Of a stretch of DNA of 64,000 nt, positions 1 to 12,117 are shown piece by piece. Position 1 is the stretch's first letter. Every line of letters starts with the position of its first letter. This DNA comes from Charina bottae (Eukaryota; Chordata; Lepidosauria; Squamata; Charinaidae), in the NCBI GenBank assembly GCA_023362775.1, contig JALMGJ010000015.1, positions 11,977,501-12,041,500 on the forward strand, written 5' to 3'. Below the pieces are notes generated by a model. It was not told the DNA's origin and made no database searches. It saw only the letters and a program-made list of their open reading frames with translations. A program made the translations under genes and the position numbers.

Positions 1-1147
1 CTTTTTAACATCTACATGAAACCGCTGGGCGAGATCATCTGACACCACGGGGTGAGGTATCATCAATATGCTGATGATACCCAGCTGTATATCTCCATCC
101 CGGGTGAAGTAAGTGATGCAGTGACCATCCTGTCCAAGTGCCTGGGGTGTAGGGGCCTGGATGGGGAAAAACAGGCTTCAGCTGAACCCTAGTAAGATGG
201 AGTGGCTGTGGATTAATGGCTCCTTGGCATCTGGGAAATTATAATCTTTAATTCTGGATGGGGTTGCACTACCGCAGACAGACCTGGTGCATAACTTGGG
301 AGTCCTCTTGGACTCACGACTCCTGCTTGAAGAACAGGTGGTAGTCGTGGCCAGGAGGGCTTTTGCCCAACTTCTCGTTGTGCGCCAGTTGCGCCCCTTC
401 CTGGAACAAGAGGCCCTTCGAACAGTCACTCATGCCCTGGTTATCTCCCACATAGACTACTGTAATGCTCTCTACATGGGGTTACCCTTGAAGAATATCC
501 GGAAGCTACAACCAATCCAGAATGCAGCCGCGCGGACAATTTTGGGTGTCCCAAGGAGGACACACATAACACCTTTGCTGCGCAAACTGCACTGGGTTCC
601 AGTTTGCTTCTGGGTACAATTCAAGGTGTTGTTTATGACCTTTAAAGCCCTACATGGCATGGGACCAGGATACCTAAGGGATCGTCTCATCCCCATCACT
701 TCATCCTGTCCCACCCGGGCATGCAGAGAGGGCATGCTACGGACCCCATCGGTTAAGGAGTTCCACCTAACGGGGTCTCGGAAGCGTGCTTTCTCTGCTG
801 TTGCCCCTGCCCTTTGGAATATTCTGCCCCCGGAGAACAGACAGTCCCCCTCACTCCTGGACTTCCGAAGAAGACCCAAGTAAGCTTGGGGTCGGAAGGA
901 GAATGGAGATACCTGGAGATGGCTAGCTCCTTAGATTAGCTCTGAGGTGCCCTTTTTGCAAAATTAAGAATATTCTGCCATTGGATCCCATTTTATTCAT
1001 TATATTTTAAATTATTACTTATTATGTATTTTATTTTATTTATAAATGTATATCAATGATTTTAATTCTGTTGTAAACCACCCAGAGTCCCCCTTGGGGG
1101 AGTTGGGCGGTGATAAATCCGATAAATAAGTAAATAAATAAAATAAA
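1..1147 (+). mobile_element. L2/CR1-group LINE, 3' part, degraded
   Basis: The left window edge cuts the element inside the reverse transcriptase. Positions 1-120 read LFNIYMKPLGEII, a stop, then HQYADDTQLYISI, including the YADD catalytic motif. A frameshift near 165-185 moves to another frame, which is open from 287 to 883 and reads NLGVLLDSRLLLEE to PALWNILPPE, the conserved end of this ORF2 type. The 3' UTR ends with a short GC hairpin-like tail (1072-1112) and TAAA-rich repeats up to about 1147. It matches the copy at 12118-13590 through the whole shared region. The stop and frameshift show it is dead. Confidence 0.85.
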
Positions 1148-2539
1148 TTGGGTGAATATCTATTGAATACTTTTGCTGTTTTTTGTTCATATAGGCAAAG
1201 CACTGGATTGGATGGGTAGCTCACAAACATGAACGCAGATCTGTATATTGAAACTGATGGATATGGTGGAGGTTCTCCACTGAATGTACTGTGATCTTTG
1301 GTTGTGAAAGGAAATGAATCTCCATTCAGAAATACAGAAAGGAGTCTGTCATTACATATCTTATCCAATGAAAGAGAGCTCTGAATGTCTCAGGACTCCA
1401 TTTGAATGGCTGCATTAGAATGCAGAGAAACAATCTACCAATCTTCCTCTTTTTCTTTTTGAATTTGAATGAAAGGTCCTTCAATTGCTTTTCTATATAT
1501 TACCATTTTTCTTACTGGAATTAAAATTCTATCTAAACCATTATAGGAGTTCCTTCAAATCATTCCTTTTTGTATTCCCTAGCAATTAACCACAAACAAT
1601 TTAATCAGTGCATCGTATTTGCCCATTTTAAATGATGACCATGAAAGTATGTTCCTTGTTTTTGCTTACTAAGTGTAATCTGCTACCCAGCCATGGATTT
1701 TATTTTCCTTCATCAAACAAGTTATTGTTGGTTTATGACTCCAAGTGTATATTTTTATGTGGAGTTTTCCCCAATTGATTCTGGTAGTGAGTCATAATGT
1801 GTTTTTATCCTAATTACCCTTGATTGTTAAAGTTAGCAATCAAGATTTTGTATCACTGGTATTTGCATAGTATTGATAACTACCAGAATCTCATGCAGAT
1901 GCTGCACAGCTGGTAATATTTTTTCCTCTGATGGGCAAGAAAAGGATACACAATCTGGCAGCCTTGATGACAGTATATACTATACTATATATTCCTTCTA
2001 TCGGCAATGAATTTTCACAGAACTGCACTCACATACAGTCCAGGATTTTGAGCATGCATGTCTGGAGCTGCATTTAATTTGCTTCAGTGTAATTTCTTCC
2101 AAATAAAGAATTGCATTTACTTCAGAACTCTTAAATACTTTTGAAATAATTGGAGTTCTGTCAGGGGTTAATATGAGTTCATGCAGAGCCTGTAAGACAT
2201 TTTCTTGCATGAATGTGACCAGCGTTGCTTGTCTGCAGCATGTACAAACATGAACAGCACTGTAGTGCTGTTCTCCTTATTCCACTGAGGATGGAATATC
2301 AAACTCTATAGCACCTCGAGGTGATACAATTTTATCCTCTAACAGAAAGAATTGCTTAGTGGGCTCAGGAGAAACAGCTAGGAGACTGCCACATTTGTCC
2401 TTCAGCAGCTTTCATCTGAGAGGATTGCCTCACTCTGCTTAACGTTAGAATATTAAACCACAGCTGAGTTTTACATGAGCATATATAAATGTACAGTAGA
2501 ATCTTCACTTCTGGAACTATTGACTGGGGTGATTAGGAT
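1148..2539. other. Intergenic, no recognised feature
   Basis: AT-rich sequence between two LINE remnants. Only short, unconvincing open frames; no repeat family or RNA gene recognised. Confidence 0.5.
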
Positions 2540-3990
2540 ACTTCAGAATCTCCTTCCCACTGATAGATAGAAGCTCTGCTGGACTTCTGGTGGAGGTATG
2601 GCGAACTAAACACATTTTCAACAGAAACAGAGACAACCACAGCAAAGACCAAAGAACCAGTGAGTAGACCAATTCCTTTTGGATAAGGAGAGGTCAGGAG
2701 ACCACCCACATGTGATCCAAATGGCTGTTCCTCGTGAGGAGACTGTAGGACAGTGGTATACCACCGGTCTGAGAGCCAGGAAATGAAGGGATCAACTATC
2801 ATGCCCACAACAGTGGCAGAGCCTTTCAAAGGACACTGAGTTTACAAACCTCACTTTCTAATCACTTTTAGAAATTGCTTATTTACTATTCTAAGGCTAT
2901 TAGAGATCTTCAGAATGACAAATCTGAAAAGCTACCTGGTGAGTTTACCTTTCTTCTTGAGCAAAAGAAAAATTAACTCTAAATTTAAGAATTTAAAGAA
3001 TTGGAAATAAATGGCAAAAAGCTAAATAAGATTTTAACCTAAGAAAGATATAAACAAATTAAGAGTCCAGACAACTTTGGAACATTGAGACTTTTACTGT
3101 AAGATTTTGGAAATAATTAAATAAAATAAACAGCATTTCCTGGGAACCAGAATGTTTTGTCTATCTTAAGTTAAAACAGTAATTTGAGACTTTATGATTT
3201 CAAAAATTGGATACTAGAGGGGACAAAAGATTCCAGGCAGAAAATGAAAAGGAAAAAAAATGACACAAAATGCTATAATATTAGAAATACTTCAGGAGAT
3301 TTTTAAAGAATGGGACCAGACATTAGTAGCTACAATGGAATGTAGCTACAGAAATGTCAATAATGATGTTTGTTTCTATGGATAGACTATGTCTAAAAGT
3401 TATTAAATCTGATGCAGAAATACTAGAACCAGAAATACCAGATAATAAAAAAGTGTGGATTACAAGATAGAGAAGGCAGTAAAAATAGAATTACAAATGA
3501 CAAGCCAAGAGAATGACCCTGATAAGGACTTTTTACTGGATATACAGAAGAAGCTTGTTAAAGCTTTGAAAATCAAAGTGGAAACACAAATGACAAACCC
3601 AGGTAATGACCTGGATAATGACTTTTTACTCGATTTAAAAAAGAGGTTTGTTAAAGCCTCGTAGAAGCCTCTGTGATGGGAAAGAGAAAAATTGAAGAGA
3701 CCAAATCCTGTGACAACATCTGAAGGAATTAAAGATCAAGATAGTTAGAAGTAAAGGGGAGGAATATAAAGTTGGTTTGTTTGATCAAGGTTAAAATCAG
3801 ACATGTTTTTATAAAGCCCTGTAACCTTTTATGGACTTCCTGCTGACACCAAGACTGAAAAGTTAATAATTTATGGATTTGCATATAGATAAAGGATGGG
3901 TTATGGGAAGAAGAAATATGTTTATAACATACCGTATCTTTGAAAATTAAATCACAAAATTCAAATTTATAATGAGTCCAAAGGATAACT
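2540..3990 (+). mobile_element. Possible old LINE-1-like remnant (ORF1 region)
   Basis: The plus strand is strongly A-rich from about 2870, as LINE-1 sense strands are. Around 2613-2690 a broken frame reads STETETTTAKTKEPVSR, a composition like the start of some squamate L1 ORF1 proteins. At 3455-3664 an open frame encodes a charged helical segment with two in-frame copies of a 31-residue unit (DKDFLLDIQKKLVKA and DNDFLLDLKKRFVKA). Frames are interrupted many times. I cannot name the family, and the call is inference from composition and these fragments. Confidence 0.3.
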
Positions 3991-4985
3991 GCATTCTGAT
4001 CAGCATTTTACTCTGAGAAATGAGAATGTTGTTTGGTTAAAAATGTGGAGTAGATGAAACTTTAAAGTATCCCTAGGGAGAATTCACTTTTCCCTAACAA
4101 AATTCAAATTATTTGCATAAGCCTGTCACTTAACTGTTTATAATTTCTTCAACTACCAGGGTTGGTTTGCTGTGTTTAGAACAGAAGAATTTTAATGGAA
4201 CAGCCTTTGTTTTTCCACTTCTTCTATTTGACTTTTTGATAATCACTTAGCAGGCATATTTTAAACTTTATTAAGTTCAACAACATCACAAGTTTTTCAT
4301 TTTGTATCATGGTAAAGAATTTAATGTCCTTTAAGACACCCACACTGCAAGGGATAGAAAAAGTCATTTCAAGACTGAGACAGTTTCTAAACAGATGTCA
4401 TTCTAATGAGACAGTAAGCAGATGGTGTACCTCTGCGTTTTTACACCTCTTCTCTGCTCTGTACTATATGGTGATTCTTCCACCCTGAGTGTAGACCATA
4501 TTCATATGTTTCTTTCACATGTTTCAAGACATGAAGCACATTCAAAACAGAAGGATTAATTGAATCAAGTGTACAGTTTCTCCTGTATCTTTTTTTTTCC
4601 CCATAGTGGTCAACAGATGTCTCTGGAAAATTCTTAAACCATGAATAGACAACTTTTTTTCATGCTAACACATGATAGATTTGAAATGGTGAGTTCCAAA
4701 TAAAAGGAATGGGCAGGAGCAGGAAAAAATTAAATTGGCTTTCATTTCTTTTACATTTAGATATAATGAAAAATGTATTAATATGATTGCTTTCTAGACA
4801 CACATATAAATCTACCTACCCTAGGAATGCACAAAGGGTGTTTGGTCAAGTCAGGAAGTTTTTAATTAGACAGCAATGGTTTTCTATGTTAATAAGTGTA
4901 TTATTTCATTATATGTTTTATGAATGAGTTTAGATTGTATATTGCAAGCTGCAGCTCTAGTAAGTGGTATGTACACAAACTAGCA
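3991..4985. other. Intergenic, no recognised feature
   Basis: AT-rich single-copy-looking DNA. No reading frame or repeat recognised. Confidence 0.5.
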
Positions 4986-4987
4986 AG

Positions 4988-5042
4988 AAATGGATGGTTG
5001 GATGGATGGATGGATGGATGGATGGATGGATGGATGGATGGA
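4988..5042. repeat. (GGAT)n microsatellite
   Basis: About 13 near-perfect GGAT units read directly from the sequence. Confidence 0.95.
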
Positions 5043-6800
5043 TAAGAATTATGTTGCATATTTTCTTCCAAATAACCATGACAGCAATAAGCAGGTATTA
5101 CCAACAATTCCAGGCATACAGATTGGCATTGGCAGTTTTATAAATGAAGATGAACTGGATATATAGTTTAAGCTACTGAAATACTTCATACCCAAAGCCA
5201 CTGCCTCCTTCTTAACTCAGAACCCCTAGAAGTCATCTGTTTCTCCTCCCTTTACAAACTATTTTTTATTTTTTTCTTTCCCCCCACAATGTTAACTTTT
5301 GCTAGGTTTCTCTTCCACTGATTTTTGTTAAACTTCCTTTACATATTAAGTCTATCAGTGGTTATTCCTTTTCTTATATACCTTTCTTGCCTTCCTTTCT
5401 TTCACATTTACATTAAATATTCCTGTTCTGCATTTTTTTCTCTTATATGGAACTTTCTCCTACCCTCTCTGTTGCTCATATTCAAGCATATATATTTTTT
5501 TCCTTCTGAGTTTCCCATTTTGAAGGTGTCCTTTTAAAATTCTCTTCCTTTTCTTAAATTTATTGGATATGTATTTCTTAACATCCCATACAAATAGAAA
5601 AAAATCCTTAGGAATGCCAAGGCAGGTATTCAGAATGGTAAGCATGAATAGGTGGTTGGGATATGCATGCAGTTTTTGCTCCTCTATCCAGATCTCTCTG
5701 TTTTAAATGGGATACCTAAAATGAAATTGAAATGATATTCAATTTAATACAAGGGCAAAATTGTCCATGAACAGGGAATCCTTGCCTTATTCAATATCAC
5801 CTTATTTTGGTCAATGACCAGATCAACCTTACCTTATTTCCTGGAACACATTAACTGCTGGCAGTCAAATAAAATTCCATCTCCACTTCAGCTTGCAGGT
5901 TGAATTGGATGTGGCTGGAATAAATTCCCAGTAAACTTTTATATTTAACAATACGTAACGATATGTTAACTCTTGAAGGCATTTTTTCTCTTTCACTTTG
6001 TCTCATTTTTAATTTAGTATGCACTTTTAGTAGAGCTATTTTTAAAACATTTAAAGCTAACACCTCTTTTACTAGAGGAACTTCTACAAATAGCAAATAA
6101 TTCTTTGTTTAAACATACATTTATACATTTGCACAACAGGCAAAATCCTAAAATGTCCTTTTCCCCCTATCCTTCAAATAGATTATTTCCATATTGAGAT
6201 AGATGATTATATTGATTCCACACTATCTGTATAGTATACAATATATGAAATGTTGTCACATTGTTATAGATTGGTAGGGAAGCAGACAACATTAACTATC
6301 CTACATTTAACAGAAAACAAATGCTCTTCCTCCTCCAGGAAATGCTTTAAAATACAATGCAATAATATGACTCAGAGTTAATTTGGAACAAAGTTTGAAT
6401 GCTGAGGCAGAAGTGTCTTACAAAGCACACTAAAATATTTACTATATTCCTAAGGAAGAGGGAAGTTGTAGAGTGTAGAAGTCCTACACAAATGGCTATT
6501 TCAAAATATGATGGAGATATCATTATGAACTGAAACTTCAGATTGGCCTATTTATTGATAAGGAACTTGTTGAATATTTCTCTGCATCTTGCTTTTTCCT
6601 CAAAAAAAAACACACATGGTAGACATGACCCCAATTTTCTTTACAATTTTCCTGTGATACAGACTAGAAAGTGAATAACTCATGGGTATCTATAAATAGT
6701 TGTGATTGTGTGGGACTTTGAATTCTAGGTAAATCTTGTACAACACACATGATTCTGGACATAGTGAGGCTTATTCATTAATAATGCTGCATGTGTAATA
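5043..6800. other. Intergenic, pyrimidine-rich then AT-rich, no recognised gene
   Basis: 5260-5560 is rich in C and T on the plus strand. The rest is AT-rich. Short open frames have no family resemblance. Confidence 0.5.
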
Positions 6801-6808
6801 TCTTAGAC

Positions 6809-7326
6809 CAGCCTTTCTCAACCTTTTGAACTTTTTTCAGGCCTTGGAGAACCCCTGCGCATTCAGTCTCAAATATAGGCCAGAAGGTAATATTATTATA
6901 TTCGTATTATATCACCACAAAAAACCCTCTCCCAATCTCTTGCAAATGATCTTTCAGCAGCTATAAACACCAGCAGGAACACACACCCTCCACTTGGGCA
7001 CAGAGATAATATTCTAGCTGTGCTCCTGTCCTCTGAAGATGCCAGCCACAGCTACTGGTGAAACGGTAGGAACAAAAACTGCCAGAACACGGCCACACAG
7101 CCCGGAAAACCCACAACAACCATTATTATATTTGTTTCATGGATAGGCCTGTATATATGCATTAACAGTGTTCTTAAACTAAAAATAAAGAATGAAACTT
7201 ACCTCTCTAATGTGAAGTTTCCCTGAATTTGAAATATTTTTTAAAATAAATTGTGATCTCCCAGGGAACCCCTAGAAACCTCTTGCAGAACCCTAGGGTT
7301 CCATGAACCCTGGTTGAGGAACCCTG
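6809..7326. mobile_element. hAT-like nonautonomous DNA transposon, interrupted
   Basis: Terminal inverted repeats start CAGCCTTTCTCAACC on the left and, read from the right end inwards, CAGGGTTCCTCAACC. The element is flanked by 8-bp duplications tcttagac (6801-6808) and ttttagac (7327-7334), one mismatch; 8 bp is the hAT hallmark. It is split by a Penelope-like insertion at 6903-7121. No transposase coding is seen. Confidence 0.75.
6903..7121 (+). mobile_element. Penelope-like fragment with hammerhead-type core, nested in a hAT element
   Basis: Flanked by an exact 11-bp duplication attattatatt (6892-6902 and 7122-7132). The 3' part carries a hammerhead-like arrangement: CTGAAGA at 7033-7039, a 5-bp stem II (7041-7045 with 7055-7059, one G-U pair), GAAA at 7060-7063, and flanking tcct/agga that can pair as stem I. 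The 3' end runs through cggccacacagcccggaaaa to acaacaacca. Hammerheads in the terminal repeats of Penelope-like retroelements are established knowledge; family membership here is inferred. The cleavage triplet reads GGT rather than NUH, so this copy is probably inactive. Confidence 0.7.
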
Positions 7327-7334
7327 TTTTAGAC

Positions 7335-9129
7335 AGTGCTGGAATTCATCTTCCTCAATTTATCACAATGGGGGCTCTTTCCCTTGGTGGTGTCACAAGC
7401 AGACACACCTCAGTTAATCTTAAAACACAGGTCAGCCTGTGATCTTAGGATGCAGCAAATCAAAGACACTTTGGTTGCCATCCTTCAAAATCCAAGAGCA
7501 TTTCCAAACATCTTCTATTGAAAGATTTACTTTCATATTTTTATAGCAAAGCCCCTAAACCATACTGTCTCAGCTTTCTTCAACCCATGAAGTTTCATTC
7601 CTTTTATGGTAAAGCATAGTACTGTGAACATATGGAACTTCTGAATTCCTGCCAGAAGTTTAAATGACAAAGTTATAAATATACAGACACAAAAAGATAT
7701 TGCCCTCATCCGCAACCCTACTCTTTTAATGCATGGTTTTGCATGCTTGAGTCAAGACAGACATTAAATCAAAACAGAGAATTTATTTTATCATTATATC
7801 TATGGATTTAGACTGCAAGGATTGTCTTGGTTTAATAAAAAGTAACTAGTTATTTTGAGTTAACACAACAGAGTTAAAACACAGGGCAGGAAAAGATAGA
7901 TTTCTCCTCTATTTTTCTTGAGTTTTCATATTTACTTAGGGAAGTTAGCACATATTGGCCATGGACAGGCCATGTTCTACTTTAATTAACTCTTTACTGA
8001 AGTAGCTTTTATTGTCTTAGTTTTATCATATTATAAGGTTTTCTATACTATATTGCACCCCAGCTTAGGGAATATTATAGTGATGAGAACACAATAACAT
8101 TTTTTTATAAATAAATGAAATAATCTAAGATTATAATACATAGGAACAATGTAGGGAAAGCCTGCAGAGCATGGCCTCTAGAATTCTTTCCAACTTCTTT
8201 CCCAGCAATGGGCATAGGATACACCTGCATTTTTTTCTGCGTAACAAGGTAACAGGATGAATCTCTGTCTCTCTCTTTGTGCTTCTCTCCCTGTACTGTG
8301 TGTGTGTCTGTGTGTATGACCTAGAAAGCATTGACAGGTAGAATGGTCAATACTTCCAGTACTTTCTACTTTGGGTCATGTGACCAGAAGGAGGGGCTTA
8401 AAATAGACCACTTGCCAACATGCCGAGCTGCTGCCCAACCACCTCTTCCATAGGGTTGCTTTGGGGCTATTTGATTGCCTGATCCAACCCAATTTTGAAC
8501 TTGGCTTTTCTTTATCCAGCTGTCTCCACTCCCACCAATATGCTCCCCATTCTGTTCCGTGTTTAAAGATTTATTCAGATGATGGATGGATAGATGGAAA
8601 GACTTTACATAAGTTCCACTATCTGGTAAGGTTAGAAAGAATAAAAAGGGGGTTGTGGATACTAATTCTTGTCCACCTCCTCTCTCTTTGTGAAGACACT
8701 CTTATTATTAAATTGAAAACTTTAGTAAGTCAGGTATCCAGCTCTATAAACAAGAACTCATCCCTGAATAGATGATCATGCAAATGTTTGGGATGTTTTC
8801 CTTCAGACCAACGGGCTAAAAGCCATCCTGCAACAGCACCCGTATGACTAAAAATAAATAACCTTAAATGGGAACTGCCATTAGTGCTTCACTGTTGAGC
8901 CTATTGGTATGGAAATGAGACTATCATTCTTTTCCTTCTGTTTCTTGGAACACATACATGGCTCTTTCTTAATGATTCTTTTGTTTTAAGAAGAGCAGCA
9001 GTATAGGCTCAGTAGAAATCTGTCTTGATGGCCATGCAACAACTCTTTGAAAGGGGACATTTGACTTCTGAAATAAACTTGGTGACTGAGAGGCAGCTTC
9101 TTGGGAGTGATAACAGAGATTGTAAAACA
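7335..9129. other. Intergenic, no recognised gene
   Basis: Mostly AT-rich. Short GT and CT simple runs near 8265-8315. No repeat family recognised. Confidence 0.5.
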
Positions 9130-9480
9130 GCTGCCAGCCAAATCAACGGGCTGCTCTATTAAAAACCGACATGCCGTCCATTAATGCAGAACAGCTACAC
9201 AGGGCTATTAGACAGCTATGCAAATATGCTAAATTAATCATTTTGGCACAAAGCCTCTCACTTTTGCAATAAAAGCAACAGCAGCCTTATCTGTGAGCGG
9301 GAATGCCACTTGGGAGTCTATCATGGAGCCCTTGTCATCATCCTGCTTGAATTGTTTCTGTTTGAGGAGACTGAAAAGCTGGGAACCTAAGATTACCCAA
9401 CCATGGGGCTCAATTGGTCCATCCATTCCTGTTTCTCAGAATGTAATTGCGACTTAATTATAGGACAGACTTTGCTTTGG
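9130..9480. promoter_or_regulatory. Candidate conserved non-coding element
   Basis: Repeat-free block with balanced composition and dense factor-type motifs: an octamer ATGCAAAT (9220-9227), TTAAT/ATTAA homeodomain cores at 9181 and 9232, and AATTA sites near 9455. Its texture differs from the surrounding AT-rich, repeat-worn DNA. Genes such as CDH11 are often flanked by conserved distal enhancers. Conservation cannot be tested here, so this is a guess from texture. Confidence 0.3.
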
Positions 9481-9560
9481 CTGCATCAGTTCTAGCATTA
9501 CTAGAAAGGATCTGACACTGGAAGCCATAAACTTTGTGCAACTAGTGGCTGTTTCTCTGG

Positions 9561-9598
<38 letters not shown>

Positions 9599-9660
9599 AT
9601 AAATCTATCTATCTACTCTATCCATCCATCCATCCATCCATCCATCCATCTATCTATCTG
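9561..9660. repeat. Compound microsatellite (CA)n then (ATCT/ATCC)n
   Basis: Eighteen CA units from 9561 to 9596, then ATCT and ATCC tetramers to 9660. Confidence 0.95.
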
Positions 9661-11760
9661 CAGGCAGAGTTTCATTTTCCCTCAATTTTTCTTTTTTACT
9701 GTATTCCACAAATGCAATGTATTACTGCTAGTAGAACACTAGTGTGGATTTATATTATGAAAGATTTGACCTTCAAATACACATTTTTATAATGGAACCC
9801 AGTTGATATGCACTTCCCTTATTAATACATTGCTAGCAATGTCATTATTTTTCAGATACATATGTCATACAAATTAGAATGAATGAATAAATATTATTTA
9901 TTAAATATTACAGACAAAGAATGATAACCAAGCAAAACTTGGTTACAAGCAAGTAACAGAGATAAATAAATCTTAGGAGGAGGAGGAGGAGGTGGTTGTA
10001 TAATAATAATTTAAAAAAAGAGCGAGAAGACATCAAAGCAGAAAATTCTCCAAATTTTGAAATACATGGCTTGACCCAAAAGTGTGGTTTTATGTTAAGA
10101 AATAACTTTAAAAATCACCAAAAAAAATGACATATAAAAATGGAGCAGAATTACACTGATCTATCCATCCATAGATCATATCATTAAAAGCCAATCCATA
10201 ATAACTGAATCTTTCTGTGAAGTGGATCTGTCAAAATTGCAACTTTTATAGTTTCAATTTTGAACAAAGACAGATTTTTATCTCTGTTTTTCCCAAGGAG
10301 CAGATATTACAGCCCAATGAAACTGAGAGTTAATGGTAGACTATCAACATGAAAATCTGTGTTTCTGCCCCATTAAGAGCCTTGAGAATTATAACACAGC
10401 GTTTTACACTTGTTCAGATAAAGAATGGCTGTTTCTGTTGACTGTAAGTCTAACAGATGATTTTTGACTTGGGACCAGACAACAGCTGTTTGTTAAAACA
10501 TATTTTTTTAAAAAAAATATATCATGTACAGATTGTTATTAAAACTGCTTTATCTATCTTTCAGATACATTCCTTATGTTGCCTTCATTAAACATGCTTG
10601 GAATACAAGAGATAACTGATAACAGTCGTTATTTAATCTCTAGAGTCCATAGAACTGATGGACGTGTTTCCACACTGATTTACAATTTTCTCATTCTTTA
10701 AAAAACAGAAAAATCTGTGGAACTGCAATGACACATGAAATGGATCTCCAAGCAAATTAAAGTACTTAGAAAGTAATAAAAATGTGAGTAATTATCATCT
10801 GATTATAGTTGAATGTGTTAGGCAGCTCAGCATCCTTTCGAGTGTTTTAATATATTAATCAAACTAGTCACCAGCAATTCTGACTCAGGCTTACTACAGT
10901 TATGGATCTTTTTATGAGCAAATGAGCTCTTGATATGAGTTCTTTTTCTCTATCTGGACATTTAAAGCCATTGTGTATGTGTCTGTCTCTCTGTGTGTAT
11001 TAATCAATCAATCATCCTAAGTAGGCATTCCACTTTGAGTGTTGGTAGCAATGCAATCTGCACTGGCCCTTGAAGCAAGCTGTGGAGGTGACATGTTCTG
11101 CATCATAAAGCATCAAGGTAGGCACAATTCACCTTCACTAGATATTTTGCTTCCAGACAAACAGCTTCTGTGCATGTGCAGTGCATGCATAGTCAAGTAA
11201 AAAAAGGTCCAGAGAATCCATCCAAGAGGATATGTTCCAATCTATGCCATGCTGCTTTGCTTCCCAAAACTGCTTCAGCGGGTGGGGGAATTAGAAATGT
11301 CCTAGTTCCATGTACAGTATATACACAATAATCCTACTATCTAGAACTTTGCAGCAAGAATCTTAATTTTTGGTTCCTTATAAGATTGCCCCCTTTTAGA
11401 ACCATGAGAAAAACCTTGCTGAATCAAACCAAGGCTATGTTAGCATATCGCATTAAGTCACAAGTGTCCCATGTACTTGTCTTTAACTGGGATAATATTG
11501 CAAAAGTAGTGTCTCATGCAGTTTGTAATTTTTTTTATTTATTATCCTAGTAATCAGTGTTTTATTAATTTTGTTAATGAAATTATCCTATGTTTCCATA
11601 TGTTTCTGATTGTGTCCAAATTTCCAGCAAGTACATCTATGAATTTTGGAGAGGAGTTCTAAGGCTTGCCAAGGAAGGAGCCTGGGGCATAAGTTGCCCA
11701 TCCCTGCACTAAACCAAAATGTGTTAGTTTGCTTTTGGCTTATTACAATATTTCAGTTCA
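9661..11760. other. Intergenic, no recognised gene
   Basis: Contains a short AGG run near 9977-9992 and AT-rich sequence. No repeat family or coding signal I can name. Confidence 0.5.
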
Positions 11761-11790
11761 GCTACGGTACACCATGATTTATGGCTTAGT

Positions 11791-11792
11791 AT

Positions 11793-11851
<59 letters not shown>

Positions 11852-11854
11852 TTT
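11791..11854. repeat. (ATTT)n microsatellite at a SINE tail
   Basis: About 16 ATTT units, forming the reverse complement of the AAAT tail of the adjacent minus-strand SINE. Confidence 0.95.
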
Positions 11855-12076
11855 TCTATCCCACCTTTATTATTTTTATAAATAACTCAAGGCAGGGAAC
11901 ATAACTAATACGCCTTCCTCCTCCTATTTTCCCCACAACAACAACCCTGTGAGGTGAGTTGGGCTGAGAGAGAGTGATTGGCCCAAGGTCACCCAGCCGG
12001 CTTTCATGCCTAAGGTGGGACTAGAACTCTCAGTCTCCTGCTTTCTAGCCCGTTGCCTTAACCACTAGACCAAGCT
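11802..12076 (-). mobile_element. MIR/CORE-like tRNA-derived SINE with L2-type tail
   Basis: Read on the minus strand: a tRNA-like head (TCTAGTGGTTAAGGCA with a box A feel, and GAGAGTTCTAGTCC as box B), the core GACCTTGGGCCAATCACTC, CCTCACAGGGTTGTTGTT, and a tail ending in GGTGGGATAGAAAATAAAT. It is flanked by a 41-bp direct repeat with one mismatch (11761-11801 and 12077-12117), much longer than a usual duplication. Confidence 0.8.
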
Positions 12077-12117
12077 GCTATGGTACACCATGATTTATGG
12101 CTTAGTATTTATTTATT

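Noticed and set aside
2533..2829. 98-codon minus-strand open frame with a hydrophobic stretch (IGLLTGSLVFAVVVSV)
   Set aside because: It has no family I recognise and no splice context. The plus strand of the same DNA shows a broken A-rich LINE-like frame, so this is probably its shadow.
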